In this document: in pieces, positions 1-14,354 of the stretch
How positions within the stretch are numbered: position 1 is the stretch's first letter
Layout of the letters: each line of letters starts with the position of its first letter
Source: Taeniopygia guttata
Taxonomy: Eukaryota > Chordata > Aves > Passeriformes > Estrildidae
Assembly (NCBI RefSeq): GCF_048771995.1
Contig: NC_133030.1
Span: 59,118,001-59,182,000, forward strand
Length of the DNA stretch: 64,000 nt
Direction: 5' to 3'
Notes under the pieces: model-generated
What the model was told of the DNA's origin: nothing
The model's input: only the letters and a program-made list of their open reading frames with translations
Database searches by the model: none
Position numbers and translations under genes: made by a program

Positions 1-3000
1 GAGACTTGTCCCTGCCTGGTGTTGATGGAAAGCACATTTCAGCTGATCTGGAGGCATTTCTGAGCTACACCTTATGGTAATAATGTCACAGCTACAACAC
101 CTGATTTTTACAGTCACCCTAAGATGCTCATAGCATGTAGAGCTCAGCCTGAACCTGGTGAAAGAAATACAATCCTGAAATCAACAAAGTTCAGGCTTTC
201 AGACATCTTAATTCCCTAAGGACTTAGGATTTTGCACTTTGAGGTCTGCTTTGTAACCAATTAAAGTTACCTTTAATCACTGGAGTGAATGAAGATGAGC
301 TACATCACTTCCAGGTCTCGCTCATCTGAATTACTTCAAGACATCTTGAATGAGATAAACACAATCTCCATATGCCTTTCCCTCAATGGACTGTAAAGAA
401 ATGCAGAATATTAGCACAGTGCAGATGACTGCACTGTAGGCACTTCCACCTGGACACATTTCACTAGTGCTGGTTTAAACTTTCTAGTGAAATAGCAAAA
501 ATTCTGTGTCTTCAGCAAAACAAACTTCGATTTCTGTGATCAACTTTGCAGGCGTAATTTCCTTTTCCCCCACACACTTTTCCTGCAGTAGGACCTGCAG
601 GCCAAATACCTCACTCCAGGGCCAGTAGGTCAGAATGTGGAGCTGGACTGTCTCGTGTGATGAACTGTGGCAGTTTTGGGAACCAGGAGAGAAAAATCCA
701 GCTACTACTTATCTGGAGCTGGAAGAAACTCCTTTATTCTGGGCTTGCATAAGAAGGGGATTAGGAAGAAAATGCTGAAGAGCTCGAAGCCAGATGGCTG
801 GGGAGCAGAGACTGACCTTATTCAAAATGAAAGCCTCCTGGAAGCAAGCAGGGAACTGAAGCATCTCAAGAGTCCAGGGACTGGGGTATAATCAAACAAA
901 ATCCTGCTCCAAATCAATGACTTAAGTACTTTGCCTCGGTCAAAAAATATAGGTATTTTTTTCAGTTTGTGTGTTTCTGCAGCACAGAGACTGCAGAATG
1001 GTAACTAAGGCTGTAATTAAATTTTAAGTAAAAGTACAAAGCAGGAATATGAGGAATATTGTAGGTAATGGTGGACATAGCACTGCTGTGTTCCTCCATT
1101 GCATTGGTTATGGCAGGGCAGGTGTCAGATGATCACCAACCACAACACTGTTGGCTTTCCTGATTCCTAACTCCAGAATAATGCCTATGGAAGGGGAAAT
1201 ATGTGTGCTCACAGTTTGTCATTTTTGTTCTACCTGAAGTAACACTTCTTCCCAAAACAGTATTTTGTGCCCCAAAAAATCTTTCTTAGCTGTCTCCCAT
1301 GGCACAGTGCAGATTTAGGAGCACGAATGCTGTGTGCTGATGGCCATAACATGAATATAATGTGAAATAGAAACAAGCAGATCTTTGTGGGAGAGAGCTT
1401 GTCTTACTTTTCTAGGTCATGAAGCTTCAGCAATGGCAAGAACAAGAACAGACAGCAAGAGGGATAGCGAAGAAGAAATAATAGCAAGGACTTAAGATCT
1501 TCCTGACCATTCAAGATGCAAGTCCTAAACTCTGCAGAGCTCCACAAACGGGACAGCCAAACCAGAATCAGTCTGTCTTTGTTGCAAGGTGTGGCTCTGA
1601 AAAACAATGAATTGGATCAGAAGTTAAGATTACCACTGCATCACAAAAGAAGCAGCAAGCAAGGCTCTTCCATGTACAAAATACTCCTGAAATTTGAGAA
1701 CTTTCCAGCACTTAGAAAATAAATCTCAAAAGCTTCATTTCAACAAAAACCTGGGGTTGTTTTCAGTATCCAAAACCCAGTCAGTGATACATTCACAGGT
1801 TTTTTTTAGGTCAGAAGGAATAATTGTGATAATCAAATTAGATATCCTGCATTACACAAGCACAGGACTTTCCCCTGACATTCCCATAGCCAGAAGCAAG
1901 AGATGCAACCCACCTGGATCTGAGACAGAATTTCAGTTATGTTATTATGTAATTTTTAAAAGAGAAGTAGAGCCCAAATATCTAAAGAAAAGCAACTTAG
2001 ATATGTAGTAAAGCAGTTGAGTGTCCATAGAAACCCTACATCCTCCATGGAACAGCATCCAATGCCAACGGATGGAAGTTTAAGCAGCCTTAGGCAGTGC
2101 TTTTGGTGGGGTTATCTCCTCAAGGTTGTTGTATTCTTGCCATGACTTCCCCACTGCTATTTTTACATGGTAATTTGAAATTTTTGTTAAATTTCTCATG
2201 CCTGGATCTATGTTTGAGAGTCTGATGTAGCTGCAAAACCTCTTTGCTCTGTCTGCTCCCTTTGTTTTCCTTGCAAAAAGAAATATCTCTCTGTGTAAGT
2301 CACAGTCACTGGAAAAACAAATCTTCATGTTTTGACCATTGGTTTTATGTTTATTCTTCCTCTGCTAGGTATCAAACCCACCACTTTTTTTTTTTTTAAT
2401 AGATATTTTTATGTTTCTTTTCTTAAGAAAGAAGAGTTGTGTTCTCCTGGTGTCTGTGCCTGTGGTTTAGTGTGCATTTAAACCAGGTGCTGCCAATGTA
2501 AAGACAAAATATTTGCACTCCCTCACCCCATCCCTGCCTCTGCAGGAAGGGTTTGTACAGCAAAGCAGAGGAGAGAACGGTCCTGGCTGAAAAAAAGATA
2601 ACCCATCTTATTAAATCCTATTAACCCAAACTTAAGACCCAATCCTTCACACATTTTTAGGTGTGATCAATTCACCACCCAGCTATGAAATTACCTGTGC
2701 CACCAACACCTAGAGGAGCAATGCTCCTGCAGGGAGAACAGAGGCTGAGGGGTGCTGGGTTTTTCAGGGGATGGTTAAAGGGCTACCAAACCACTCCATG
2801 TGTTCATCAGTCTTTGATATTCTCTCCCTGTACAGCTCTTAAATCTGTCTGGCCACCAAACCTCCACCCAACCTTACAGCAGGGCTGAGGACTCCAACAC
2901 TGAGTTCCTGCTTCTCCCATCAAGCAGCAGGAAAGGGGAGAGACTCCTCAGAGGAGGAGAACCACGGTGTGAGCTCACCTTTTTACCAGCCATCAGAGAG

Positions 3001-6000
3001 CCCACGTGTGCAGCCACTTTCAGAGATGTTGGTGTTATTGGCCACCAAAGCACCCACACTGCAGGGGCACAGGAAGCCTGGATTCACAAGTTCCACTGCT
3101 CACTGAGCAAATTGTTAGGCTTAGGAGTTTCTATTCATCTGTTTTGGGGTCTCCAAAGAATCTGCAGACTGTACAAGAGCAACATGCTCTGGTGCTGGCA
3201 AGTAATTAGAAGGAAAAGAAGCAGAACGGCCATTAAAAAAGTAAAGGTGACTTTTTCATCCAGGAAAAAGCCTAAAAGAAAAAAAAATATTTAAACTCAA
3301 TTTCAGCATGTAGCAGGAGAAACGCTCAGCCACACACATCACACACATCCTGTCCCCCCATCTCAGTTTGGTCCTTGGGGTCTTGGAAAAATGTTAATCC
3401 CCTTCTCAGTGTTAGGCTGAGTTCCACCACTGTGTAACTTTCAAAATTCATAGCAAAGTGTCCTAGGCCCCAACAAGCACTTTGCAAGGAGTTTCTCACC
3501 CTGAACAGAACTCATGGCAAGAATTTATTACCCTTCACAGCCATTCTGTGCATCAGTGGGAGCAGAGGAAACCTTTGGGGAGGGCTGGAGTTCACACAAA
3601 AACTTCACCTGCCCCTTCCTGTAAACTCACACTATGAGTTTGACTCAAGAAAACAGGAAGGAGGAAAGACTTCCTCCAAAAAATGGGAGAACACTTACTT
3701 TTTAGTGGTACCACTACAAGATACATTCAGCCTAATTTTCTTCAGACCTGCCCTACTTTGTCCTGCAGAGGTCGGTCTTGCCTGCAACACACTGCAGACA
3801 GCAGGTCTGCTCCTCCTAAAACGCTTCAGGGATTAGGAGTATTAGGACTTGGAAAGATTTCATCCCCTCCTCAAAAAAAGATTTGTTGAAGTTTCTCTCT
3901 AAAACAGAGATATGGCGTTTTTTACAAGTATTTACGTTCCAAAAAAATAAAAGTGGTGATGATCCTCCCAAGTCTGATCATCTATCCAAAGAAACGTGAA
4001 AAGCAAATGATAAATCTGGTTTCCAAAGAAAATTCTGGCAACTGGAGAATAAGCTAGTTTTGGTATAAATATGCTGAATCAAGGCTTTATTTTTATTTTT
4101 ATAAATGTTTCAGGCCAACATTTGCACTTGCACTAACCAAGGACATTACAAATGAAGTTTAGCAAGCCTTTACTGCAATCAGCTTTTCTTCCCTTGTAGC
4201 ACACACACGTTGTCCATGCTGGGATGAGTACCAGAACACAATCTCAGAGTCTACAGCATGCTTTAAATCCCCTTGTACCTCCACAATTCTCAAATGCATG
4301 ACTGCAGACATCTTTTCTTGGCATTGCCCCCTTAGGTATACTGCATAAAATGGACTGTCATCCTTCAGGAGGAAGGGGAAAAAATCCCAGTTCCAAAGCA
4401 GGGAAGCACTGTGATTTTGCTTATTTACCCTAAACAAGATTTGACATATCAAGTGCTAAAAGCCCCCTGCCTCTGCACTGTGAGGGGGGTTCTTATCTCC
4501 TCCTTGCCACTGAAACACAAGCTGGGGGGCAGCTCTCTGCTGAGCTGCTTTTGGGGGTTTTCACCAACATTTCCCAAACCAGTTCAGCTTTCCCACTGCC
4601 TCAGGACTAGTCCCCAGCTAGAAGTATTTAGTGTGGCAGCTGCTTCCTGAGACATTTGGCCTCCTGAATGCATTCCTCTGGGGCTGGGAAGAGGTTTTGG
4701 AGGAAGCTGGAGGTAGTTTGCTTTCCAGCATGGTGTGGCCAACCTCCTTTTCTCTCCTGCAGCCCTGTCAGTGGGGATTCTCGGATTAGAAGGGAAGAGA
4801 AATCCCTGTCAGCTTAAGAAACTGGAAAAGATCAGGGGCTCAGATCAGACACAAACCTTCAACTTGCATTTATGTGAGGGCAAATTAAGTCAGGAAACTT
4901 TTTAATATCTAATTGCTGTCAGAGGAAGGACACCACCTTTGATTTTTAGGAGGAAGATTCAGAATTCATTAGTAGGAATGAAGGCAGAGGTTCACCTGGG
5001 GAAACAAAAAGCTTTTCTGGAAGGTCACAGGGTCCTTTATTTAGAATTTATCCTGCCTTGTACATTCCTGTCTACTACTTCATATTATCAAGTGCTGGTT
5101 TGGACGTGCAGCAAATAGCAGCTGGCCTGATTTACACATCATCTTGAGATTTCCTTCAATCCAAGCAGCAGAAATTTGTGCTACTGCAGCTGTGGATACA
5201 GACAACCTGACTGCTACCTATGCCTGGTAACAAGCAGGATTTCCTTACAACCTCTCAATACTTTCCAGGTGAAATCACTGAATCCCTGCTGGGGATTACA
5301 TACAGGATGGATCACAGAGAAATAGATTTTTGTCCATAGTTGTTATGTCTCCTTATTCTTGTCTGGAAAACGTATACTCTCACCTTTATTTGTCACCTTT
5401 CCTGCTCTTACACTTGTAAATGCTCCCCACAAGTTAAAAAATATTTCTGAAGTGACTGGTCAAATATATAAAACAGATGCACAATTGCATCTTGGGATGA
5501 ATTAATTCTGTCTGTGTGTGAGCAGGAGCATAAACGCATGGGTAGGTCAGGGAATATTTCGGACTGAGCACAGCAGCTGATTTTTAAATCTCTGGCTCTC
5601 AATTGCTGTTTCTTTGTGTCTGATTTTCTTCCCTCTTAGCTAGAGGTGGAATCAAGCAAGGATGTTTTAAGAGGTAATCCCATGTCAAGCATTTCATTTT
5701 AATTTAAATCAAATTTAAGATAAGGCCAAAATGTATTCAACACTTTCCAATTTTTTTTTATGTTATTTGAAATATAACTTAAAACCAGCCAAATTGGCAG
5801 GAATTTTCCTCTAAACTAGCAAGGCAAGGAGCCAGCTGTAGGCCCTTCTTTCAGAGCAGTTCCTGGAGCCTTCCCTATCAGCAGACAGCACAAATGCTGA
5901 TGGGGACTGGTAGGTGTAAATGAGGTTCCATGTGGGGATCCAGGTTCCCTCCATGTATTTTGAACAACAGTTCTTTGTCTGGGAGTTGGACAACCTGGCC

Positions 6001-6187
6001 CTGCATCTCAAGTGTCAGGGCTACATGAGTTTTATGGCAAGGCTTAGATCTTCCCAATTGCATATTCACCCTGCACTGAGACAGTGGACATTGCTGTTTT
6101 GAGAAGGCAAGAGCCTGGATAATTAAATCTTTGTCCTTGAAAACTTGCATTAGATGGTCACATCCTCCACAGACAGTGCTTCATGGT
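1..6187. other. Intergenic, no gene recognised
   Basis: Largely unique sequence with A/T runs (for example T14 at 2,385-2,398) and short CA-rich spots near 3,330-3,352. Open frames do not exceed 104 codons and none resembles a known protein. No CR1 3' end or LTR was recognised. Confidence 0.6.
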
Positions 6188-6290
6188 ATAATATTAATAT
6201 TAAACAGTAATAATAATATTATCATCATTATCATTGTCATTATTATTATTAATAAATATGATGAATATGTTATTAAATATTATCACAGTG
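6188..6290. repeat. AT-rich (ATT/ATC)n microsatellite
   Basis: Imperfect trinucleotide array with runs of AATAATAAT, ATCATCATTATC and ATTATTATTATTAAT, followed by AT-rich sequence. No gene is near. Confidence 0.8.
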
Positions 6291-9200
6291 ACCACCAAAC
6301 TAAAGGCTAGTGAAAGAAGTTCCTCATAGCCATGTGACCATCTAGGACTCTAGATGAGACATTTGGATCACTGAATCTAATTTGAGGTACCATATGCAAA
6401 CCTGCCATCAATATTTCCAAAAATTAAAAGCCACATGCTTAGGACAAAGAACCACTAGCCATGGACCACAGGTTTCTTCCACAACACCTGTTTTATTACC
6501 TTCAGAAGGACAAGAGTTGAAATAAAGTTGAAATAAGTCTTGGGCAGGGGAAACCCAGATCCACCAGACACAGCCAGTCCATTTAAGTCAATGGAAATTG
6601 TCACTGAGGCACCTTGAGGTGTTTCAGGTTTTCAGTTTTAGGTGACCCAGTTTTCAACCTGCAAAATTCCATGGTTGTTTATTAGCTGTGGTCTGTTTCA
6701 TGGGAAGAGTGTGAGGAAGGATACATGTTTTTGTTGGATGTATTTTAGATATGTTTTGCTCACAGGTTACACTAATGAGGACAGGATGCACAAACATCTA
6801 GAAAAGTAAAAATAGCTGTGCTGAACAGGCAAGATTTGGTCCTCTTTGTTTATATTGTTTCTTCTGTATTCTGTGCTAAGAAGATGTGGTGGGGCCAAAT
6901 CCAGTTGATTTTCTCATGTGCTTACTGTATAGTTGTGTGTAAATATCCAGACTCATGCAATCTAAAATAATGCATTAATACTCTTGTAAAAATTCAGCCC
7001 TTCTACTTTTCTAAGGAGCCTGCTCAAAGGAAGAGCTACAGGGTCAGTCCCAGGTATAACAGATTTTTCTTTTAGGCTTGAACAATAAAATAGTTGGTGG
7101 TCTCTAATGCTACTGCCTTTAAAACATTCCTGGATTTTATTAGGATAAGCCATAAGTCCAGAAAGTCCTACCCTAAGAGCAGCAGCAGCTTTTCTCAGAA
7201 AATACAAAGTTCTTGTACAATGCTGGACTCAAGGGTGTCTGAACTATGAATGGGTGGTTAAGGGCATAATAGGCAGCAGGTTGCACATTTTTAAAAGAAT
7301 GAAGGGGGAAGGCAGTCCAGCATTTTGGTGCTGATGTTTAACACTGCCTGGAATAGGAAAGGGCTTCATGCAGCCCCTGGTGAACACGGGCAGGTCCTCG
7401 ATGGGTATTGAAGCTCAGCCCAGGTGCTCTGCTGATTTCCTTTCCCAGACCTGGCCATGGATCTACACACCATAGGTTGTCTTTAAGAAATCAGAGAGTG
7501 CACAAATTTCTTCAGCAAACTATTCTATGGAACCATGTGCAAATACCTGTGAAGGGCCAAAAGAAAATTCCTGAGATACGTGACCATTTATTCCATATTG
7601 CAAAGGACCAGGTAGTTCTTTTTCTTTCCAAAATACCTGGAAAGTAATGCCATGGGTCACTGTTTCTATGAAACTGCATTTCTTCTTGGTTTATTATTGC
7701 TGAATGATCTCATAAGCTAACTTTCCAGAGGAGCACATGTGAATTTATTTACATATGTGCCAATTATATTAATAGAAGTTGCAATGACTCATCAGTGCAC
7801 GTTGCTAAAAATCCTTCCTCAGCTCATCTTCACAGGGAGATTTCTGCTTCATGTGGATTTCCTCAGCTTACCTTGCTAGTAGTTCACACATCCTTACTCT
7901 CTTGGGAAGAAAATTCACTTTTCTTTCTGAGCTGGCAGGCACTCAGCCTGCCCATCCCAGTGACCAGACCTGCAGCACTTTGGCTTTGTTGCAATGAATC
8001 CTATTTGGGATTCAAATCCCAGAAATCTTCCTGGCAGAGAGCTGCTGGGTTTTGTTCAGTGATGCTCGAAAGCCCCCTACACATAAGAAATATCATACAA
8101 ATTTATATTTTGCATTACAGCAAAAGAATCTTTTGCTGTATCATAACATTTGTATAAGATCTGGTGTATCTCCTAACACTGGTCCTGGCTGGCTGGCTCT
8201 TTTATACTTCATATAGATAATATTGTTAATTAACAGTTTTTCTCTGTTCCAAAGAGGGCTTTTGAAAATCCCACTGCAACCTCTTAAACTCTTGATCTAA
8301 GCTCCAGAAGTTATTCCCAAAGAATGTTGTTGTTCTCAAAAGATGAGATTAATGCTGGTGGTTTCTAGGCCAGAGTCCAGAAAGGAGGCTCCACTTCATG
8401 AGGACAATGAATTCACAGTTTAGGCACTGAGTTGGTCCAAGTGAGACAGAACTGGAATAGCTGAGGTGTTTTGCATGAAACTGTCCTGACAGTTGTATTT
8501 TAGATGTGCACCCCTGTGGGCAGCTGATTCACTTTTTAATTCAATATCTACAGGTAACCACAGAGAGTAAGCACAGTATTTCTCAAATTATTTTTGGGAA
8601 GAACTCCTTGATTAGAGCTAATAAAAGTTAATTGTATGGTACACCATAATCTAATTTTTTTATGCCACTACTTTTAACAGAATATTTGAGGCTATTTTAC
8701 TTTCTTGTAGAAATGAATCAAAGGAACTAGAGTATTCTCTGCCTTAAAGAACTGTCAATCGTGTCAGACAAAAATAATTATCATTTCCATTTCTGCAGTG
8801 ATGCAAAGGGGCAGGCAAGGCTGTGAATTGAAGGAAATAAGTGTTTCAATCCAGCAGAGCCATGAAGCCTGGGACACCATAAGCAGCTTCCCCCAGAGGT
8901 GACATCACAGAGCTGAGCTCCCTGAGCTGAACCCAAGTCCCAAGCCAAGCCTGCATCCTTCCACTTTCCCAGGTAACCTCAAAGCTCCTAATTCTGCCCT
9001 GGGGTACATGTTGCCCTGATGAGCTTACTCTGAATAAGAGCTGTGGGCAGAATTTAGTCCACAGCAGGTAAGATTTATGGACTGAAAATGTCACATATTT
9101 TGCTTTTTATTCAGTGAGAAAACAAGAAAAAAGCTTGAAACAAGCTGAGCAAAGCAAATTAATCAGGACTGCATATTTTTCATTCTGGAAACACGAAAAT

Positions 9201-10472
9201 ATATATGCATGAACATAAAAAACACAGGTGCCCAAGTGCTGCAGTGGTCTCCTAAATCTGCTATAAAGCACCAACATCTAGGTTATACCTGTCTCCAGAC
9301 AGATACATAAATTAATGTTGGAAGGTTTTTAGCAGGAAAAACTATCTTAAATAAACTTTTTTTTAATATTTTCCCCTAAGGCACTGTGTCCCTTGTACTT
9401 GAATTAAGTGTGTATAGGTACCATGCTCTTTGAACATAAAACTGCACAGCAGCAGGGAAAAGCAAAGCTTCGGTTATGCTGCATTCCTAATAATTTTTGC
9501 AGTTTATGGAAGACTCCCATAAACAGAATACAACACAGTAAGCTTTCTCTACTAATATGCTGTCTAGACTCCTTAAAATATGAGTTCTCCCTGCCTACTG
9601 TGTATCATGGCTTAAACTTTTGACCTTGTTTCTGTTCCCTTTGACCACTTCATAGGTTTTGACCCTTTTCAAGTATTTAATACCCAAATGGCAGGTCACC
9701 AGAGCTGCTTGGGGCTATTAGGACTCTTAAAACCTGTCTTTTATTGTGAAGTTGAGAAAACTGGCTGCAACCTAACACAAAAAGTCAGAAAATATCTTCC
9801 CCCCTTCACACAGCCCTCGACATAGAGCACCTTCCCAGGCTGGGTGCCATTGATCTGTGGTAGAAGTGACAGCAGGCTCTTCTCTAACACCATCACATAC
9901 GTGCTGGAAGGGGCAGAGGGCTCCTCATGGAACCACACAAACACTGGGGCATTGCTAATGCATGCCTTTGATTTCTGTTTATGGCCCCCAAGTTGAGCGA
10001 TCTGTCTTGTTGGCACCAACCTGACTATTTTTAAATGATGCAGCAGCTGGCTCAACACATACTTCAAAGATTTATGTTCCTGTCTCAAAGCCCTCTCACT
10101 GAAAGGGGAACTCTGGAGTAGCTTCCACTCACTCCACACTCACAGACAGTTGACATACTTTATCCCAGGACACCACAGCATGGATTTTAACCAAGAGAAG
10201 GCAGGGAGTTATACGAGGGAAGGCAAATACAGAACAACAAAGGCAATCGTGAAATATTTGACAGTTTACAGACCTCGAAGTTCCCAAATTATAACTCATA
10301 ATTCTGGACTTCTCAAGCTGCAAAGTCAGATAAACTTCTGATGGACATTGAGTGCAGGAAATCATCCCTTCCTATGAAGGGAAATACAGAAATGGAGTTA
10401 ATTCCTACACTTGCAGAAGCACATGGATAGACACACACCCACATGGACATAGATGTGCCCATGTTTCAGTAA

Positions 10473-10498
10473 CACAGTAAAAGATCACAGTAAAAGAT
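10473..10498. repeat. Two perfect copies of a 13-base unit
   Basis: CACAGTAAAAGAT occurs twice without a spacer. A small replication-slippage duplication. Confidence 0.9.
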
Positions 10499-10829
10499 CA
10501 GTTGATGAGGAACATCCCTGTCAGATGCAGAAATGCAGGATATTTCAGCTACGCTCTCACATGCTGGCACAATTACTAGAGATGCTCTTTTGTAGGGAGG
10601 CATTTCATATTTGGCCTACAGTGCCTCTCCATTTTGAATAGTCTGAATGAAATCCTGTGGTTAACAGTGATTCCAGAAGTGGCTGAGCAGCCTTGCCTTC
10701 ACAAAGGTCTAGAAATCCAAAGAGCCATACAGGAATATTTTTTGCTGCTGGCTATAGTAAAAAAGGTGACCCCAACTGTGGTAAGAAAAGCTGATGTTTG
10801 GTTTTAGATTAGAAGGTTGAAGGATAGTT

Positions 10830-10925
10830 TTATTAAAACTATAACATATTATATTATACTATTTAAAGAGAGATTATGTTATTTTATATACATATTTTTA
10901 TTTACTTAATTATTAATTAATTAAC
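10830..10925. repeat. AT-rich low-complexity block
   Basis: Almost pure A/T, including ATATTATATTATACTATTTA and TTAATTATTAATTAATTAAC. Confidence 0.75.
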
Positions 10926-11010
10926 AAACTTGTGATTGTTGAGAGTTTGAGACACAGCTGGATCTGATTGGTTACTGAACTTAAATAACTTTTGCTAGAA
11001 TTTAATTAAG

Positions 11011-11082
11011 TAATTACTTTAGGTAAATAGGTAAATTTACTTCAGGTAAATTACTTTAGGTAAGTAATTACTTTAGGTAAAT
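11011..11082. repeat. Imperfect tandem repeat of a TTACTTTAGGTAAAT-like unit
   Basis: The core AGGTAA recurs five times in 72 bases: TAATTACTTTAGGTAAATAG, GTAAATTTACTTCAGGTAAA, TTACTTTAGGTAAGTAATTA, CTTTAGGTAAAT. The unit is partly self-complementary (TTTAC/GTAAA). Confidence 0.75.
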
Positions 11083-12245
11083 CTTTATACTAAATTTTAC
11101 ATGGGGAAAACAAAGGAGCAGAGATAAAGATTGTTTTCTTTTCTTCTCTCTGTGTTTCTCTTGAGAGACAGAATTATGTCTCTCTGTCTAGAGAATGTGA
11201 ATGCCACAGCTGGCTAGAAAAACTTATGTAACTCCTGGAACTATTTTCCTGGCTAACACTCAAATGAGCTACAGACCTGAAAAAAGCATCAGCAGTATCC
11301 CTACCCAGGAAGGCACCCTGGAACAATGCATGGTGATGGACAAGTTGGAGATGTGAATCCATGGGAAGAGAACCCCTGTGGACAGTGGGAGTAGTGATGG
11401 AGCTGATGCTGTTCTGCTGCTGTTAACAGCCACAAATTGCCCTGAGTTTATTGCAGCTCTGACACTACACGGGAGGACCTGCTTGCCCCAAAAACCTGAG
11501 GGAAGAGAAATAATGATCCCATCTGACTCCTGTGTGGGATTAGCTGCGATTCCGCTGTGCCTGTTAAAAGTAATTGCGTTCCCTTATGTGAAACCTTTAC
11601 CTGGAAAGCAAAAACTGTGAAATCCTGGCAAGCAGACCCCTCCTCCCCATCACCACACAGCTGAACTTGCAATCCTGACTTCAAGAGAACTGCCCAGACC
11701 ATGATGCAAATCTCTCAGCAGCACCCAAGTGGGATGTGCACTCTCCCAACTCATCTCTCAATCCTCCCTGCAGGACGAGAGAGGTCACAGCTCCATCCAT
11801 GGTGGGGCACAGCATCCTGAATTCACAAATTCCTTCTGCTGGGGAGACTGAGCACTATCAATTCCTCTAATTTAGCTCCTTCAGCTGCTCTCTGAGTTGT
11901 TTCCTGTGCTGTCTGGTTCACTGTCCTATAACAAATCTCTTTTAAAATAGATGTTTTGTTAAAGTGTTCAGAGTCAACCGGTGTTTAAGTGCATGGATTG
12001 TGGAAGTATTTTAACAGTGTAAAAATTTAAGCACAGGGAACATATATTTTGGGGGATTTTTTCTCCCTCTGATAGTCTTACTGTAAGGCTGGTATTGGGC
12101 TCATTTTGACCTCCTTCTCAACAGGTGAGGGACCAGAAGTAAATCCAGCCCATCACCCTTCCTCTGGGCTGGCCACTTCTGGGGCTGGAGCAAACTCCTC
12201 TCTGGCTTCAGACAGTGACAGTAATTCCATAAAACCCATTATAAA

Positions 12246-12282
12246 TATGTGTGTACATCTATGCACACACATACACACATAT
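12246..12282. repeat. Degenerate (TG/CA)n stretch
   Basis: TGTGTGTACA, then CACACACATACACACA. Short and impure. Confidence 0.65.
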
Positions 12283-14354
12283 TTATCATCCATATGTCTC
12301 TCTCTCAGCTTTATTCAGGCTTAAGCTAAAATCCTTCTAATCTGCATCAGGCACAGTAAATGTTGCCCCTGTGATATCTCAGTGCTTCCCTGCCTCTATT
12401 TTTTTTTTTTAAGATAATATCAGGAAATGCTATCCAAAAGCTTTTGAGAACAACAGGAATCTTTCTGTCATCCCCTTGGGTTTCAGATCAGGACCTGAAT
12501 TCTTGGTCTAAGCCAAAATCTCTACATTGTTCCCTCTCTTTTTTCCTCTGATTTTCCCATGTCTGCCACAATTCCCTGCCTTTCTTACAACATCTGGTAG
12601 AGTTTTTTAATGCATCTATATCTGAGGGCTGAATTAGACACATAACTTTTAAATAGTTTAAAATATTTTGACATCTCCCAACCTACTTCTAAATCCTACA
12701 GATGGGTTAAATTATCTGCTAAGATCTGCTGAATGGGTCTCACCCTAGTGTTTTCTTGTTCCTAAATGCGCAAAACAATTATGTGAAATGGGAAAAGGTT
12801 TAAATTATAATTAAATTACAATTAAACCTTAAATTTTATGGTGCTGAGCTAAGGAGGTAAGTTCAGAAAAACATTTTGTCAGCATGTAACAAACCAAATT
12901 TGTGTAAGGAATTGATATTCTCCATACATCTTGATGTTCTTGTGTGCATTTTTCCTTTTAAATCTCCAGAGCCAACAGTGTAGTGATACAGATTTCAGAC
13001 ATGTATTGAATAAGATCACACCATAATATTGATACATTTATAATAGTCTGCATATGGAAAAATTATAGCAAGTTCAAATGATTCACCAAGATTTTGCTTA
13101 GGTATTCATGTCTGAACCAGAAACTCTCCAGAGGGTCATTTGCTTGTTTGATAAATCAGAAAAGAACACATTTTTATACAAGTATTTTAATACAGGAAAT
13201 ATGAGTCTAGTCAGTATCTTTCCAAATACATGTGTCTGAATGGTTTTTGATTTGAAATGCTGCTTAATGTCTTTTAAAGTACTATTTAAACAACTTCACA
13301 TGAGCAACTACCAATCAATATGTCTCCCATTCTCTAACACTAAAAGACCAATGCTAAATAAATGGGTTTTTAGAATCACATATAATGAATAAACCAAAAA
13401 GGAAATGGAAAAGGGAAAAAAGAAAACAGCAACAAGGCCTTATTTAGAATATGTATTACCCCAAAAATGTAAATGGCCACCTCTAGTTTGGCTTTCTAAT
13501 GGAAAAGAAATAACATGAAATTGGGCAATTACAGATCTTTTCCTGAGGCATGACTCAGTCCGTTGCATTTTTGGAGGGTTGGTAGTAATGGCACAGGGGG
13601 CACTGGGCAGTGTCCAGGCAGGCCAAAGGCAACAGATTTATGGCATTAAAAAGGGTGTAGCCAGAGAGTAACTTGTAACAAATGCATCTAAAAATGAGCT
13701 GTAGAGAAATGATGGATGATAGCAGAGAGCAGGCCCCCAGGAAATGCTGGGGTTTCAAAGCTCCCATTGGGCTCTGGTGTAATCCTGGTTTGAGTGGAGC
13801 CAGCAGAGGGAGGGAGGCTCCTCACAGAAACCATATTTTTATATTGCAATGTGCAGAGTAATTCAGAGTGCCAAGCATCTCAACAGAGGAAAGGGAAGAC
13901 AAAGCTGCTCTGGCAAACTTGCACAAGCTGAGCTTGCAGAGCTTTCCTTTTAGAAGAAATAAAATCTAAGCCTTTTGGTAGCATGGTGTATCAAAAGGAT
14001 TTCTGAATCCAGCTGTGGGGTGGTCTGTAGTGCAGAGAGTGAACAGGAGTGGCCACTCCAGGTTTTGGATGCTGAGTTTTTGTGCACCACAATGCTGATC
14101 AAAGGTTGAGGAAAGGATGGACAGACACTCAAACAGCTCAGGCTGTTCTACTCCTCTGTCCTATCTACTGATCTCCTACCCTACTCATCTCTTCTAAATT
14201 CTCACCATTCTCTCCTGAAATCAATAAACTTTCCATTCATAACTTCTCCTGGCAGGGATTCCACAGCCCTGTTACCTTTGTGTAAAGTAAAATGTCCTGT
14301 TATTTTAACCTGGATTTTACAAGCCCTTTATCATGGCCACTTTTGCTGGAAAAG

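Larger units (their letters stand above)
6291..14354. other. Intergenic, no gene recognised
   Basis: Unique sequence apart from the small repeats listed separately. The longest frame is 132 codons on the minus strand (9,741-10,139) with ordinary amino acid composition but no domain I recognise. A TGACTCA (AP-1 consensus) with MARE-like flank occurs at about 13,550. Confidence 0.6.
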
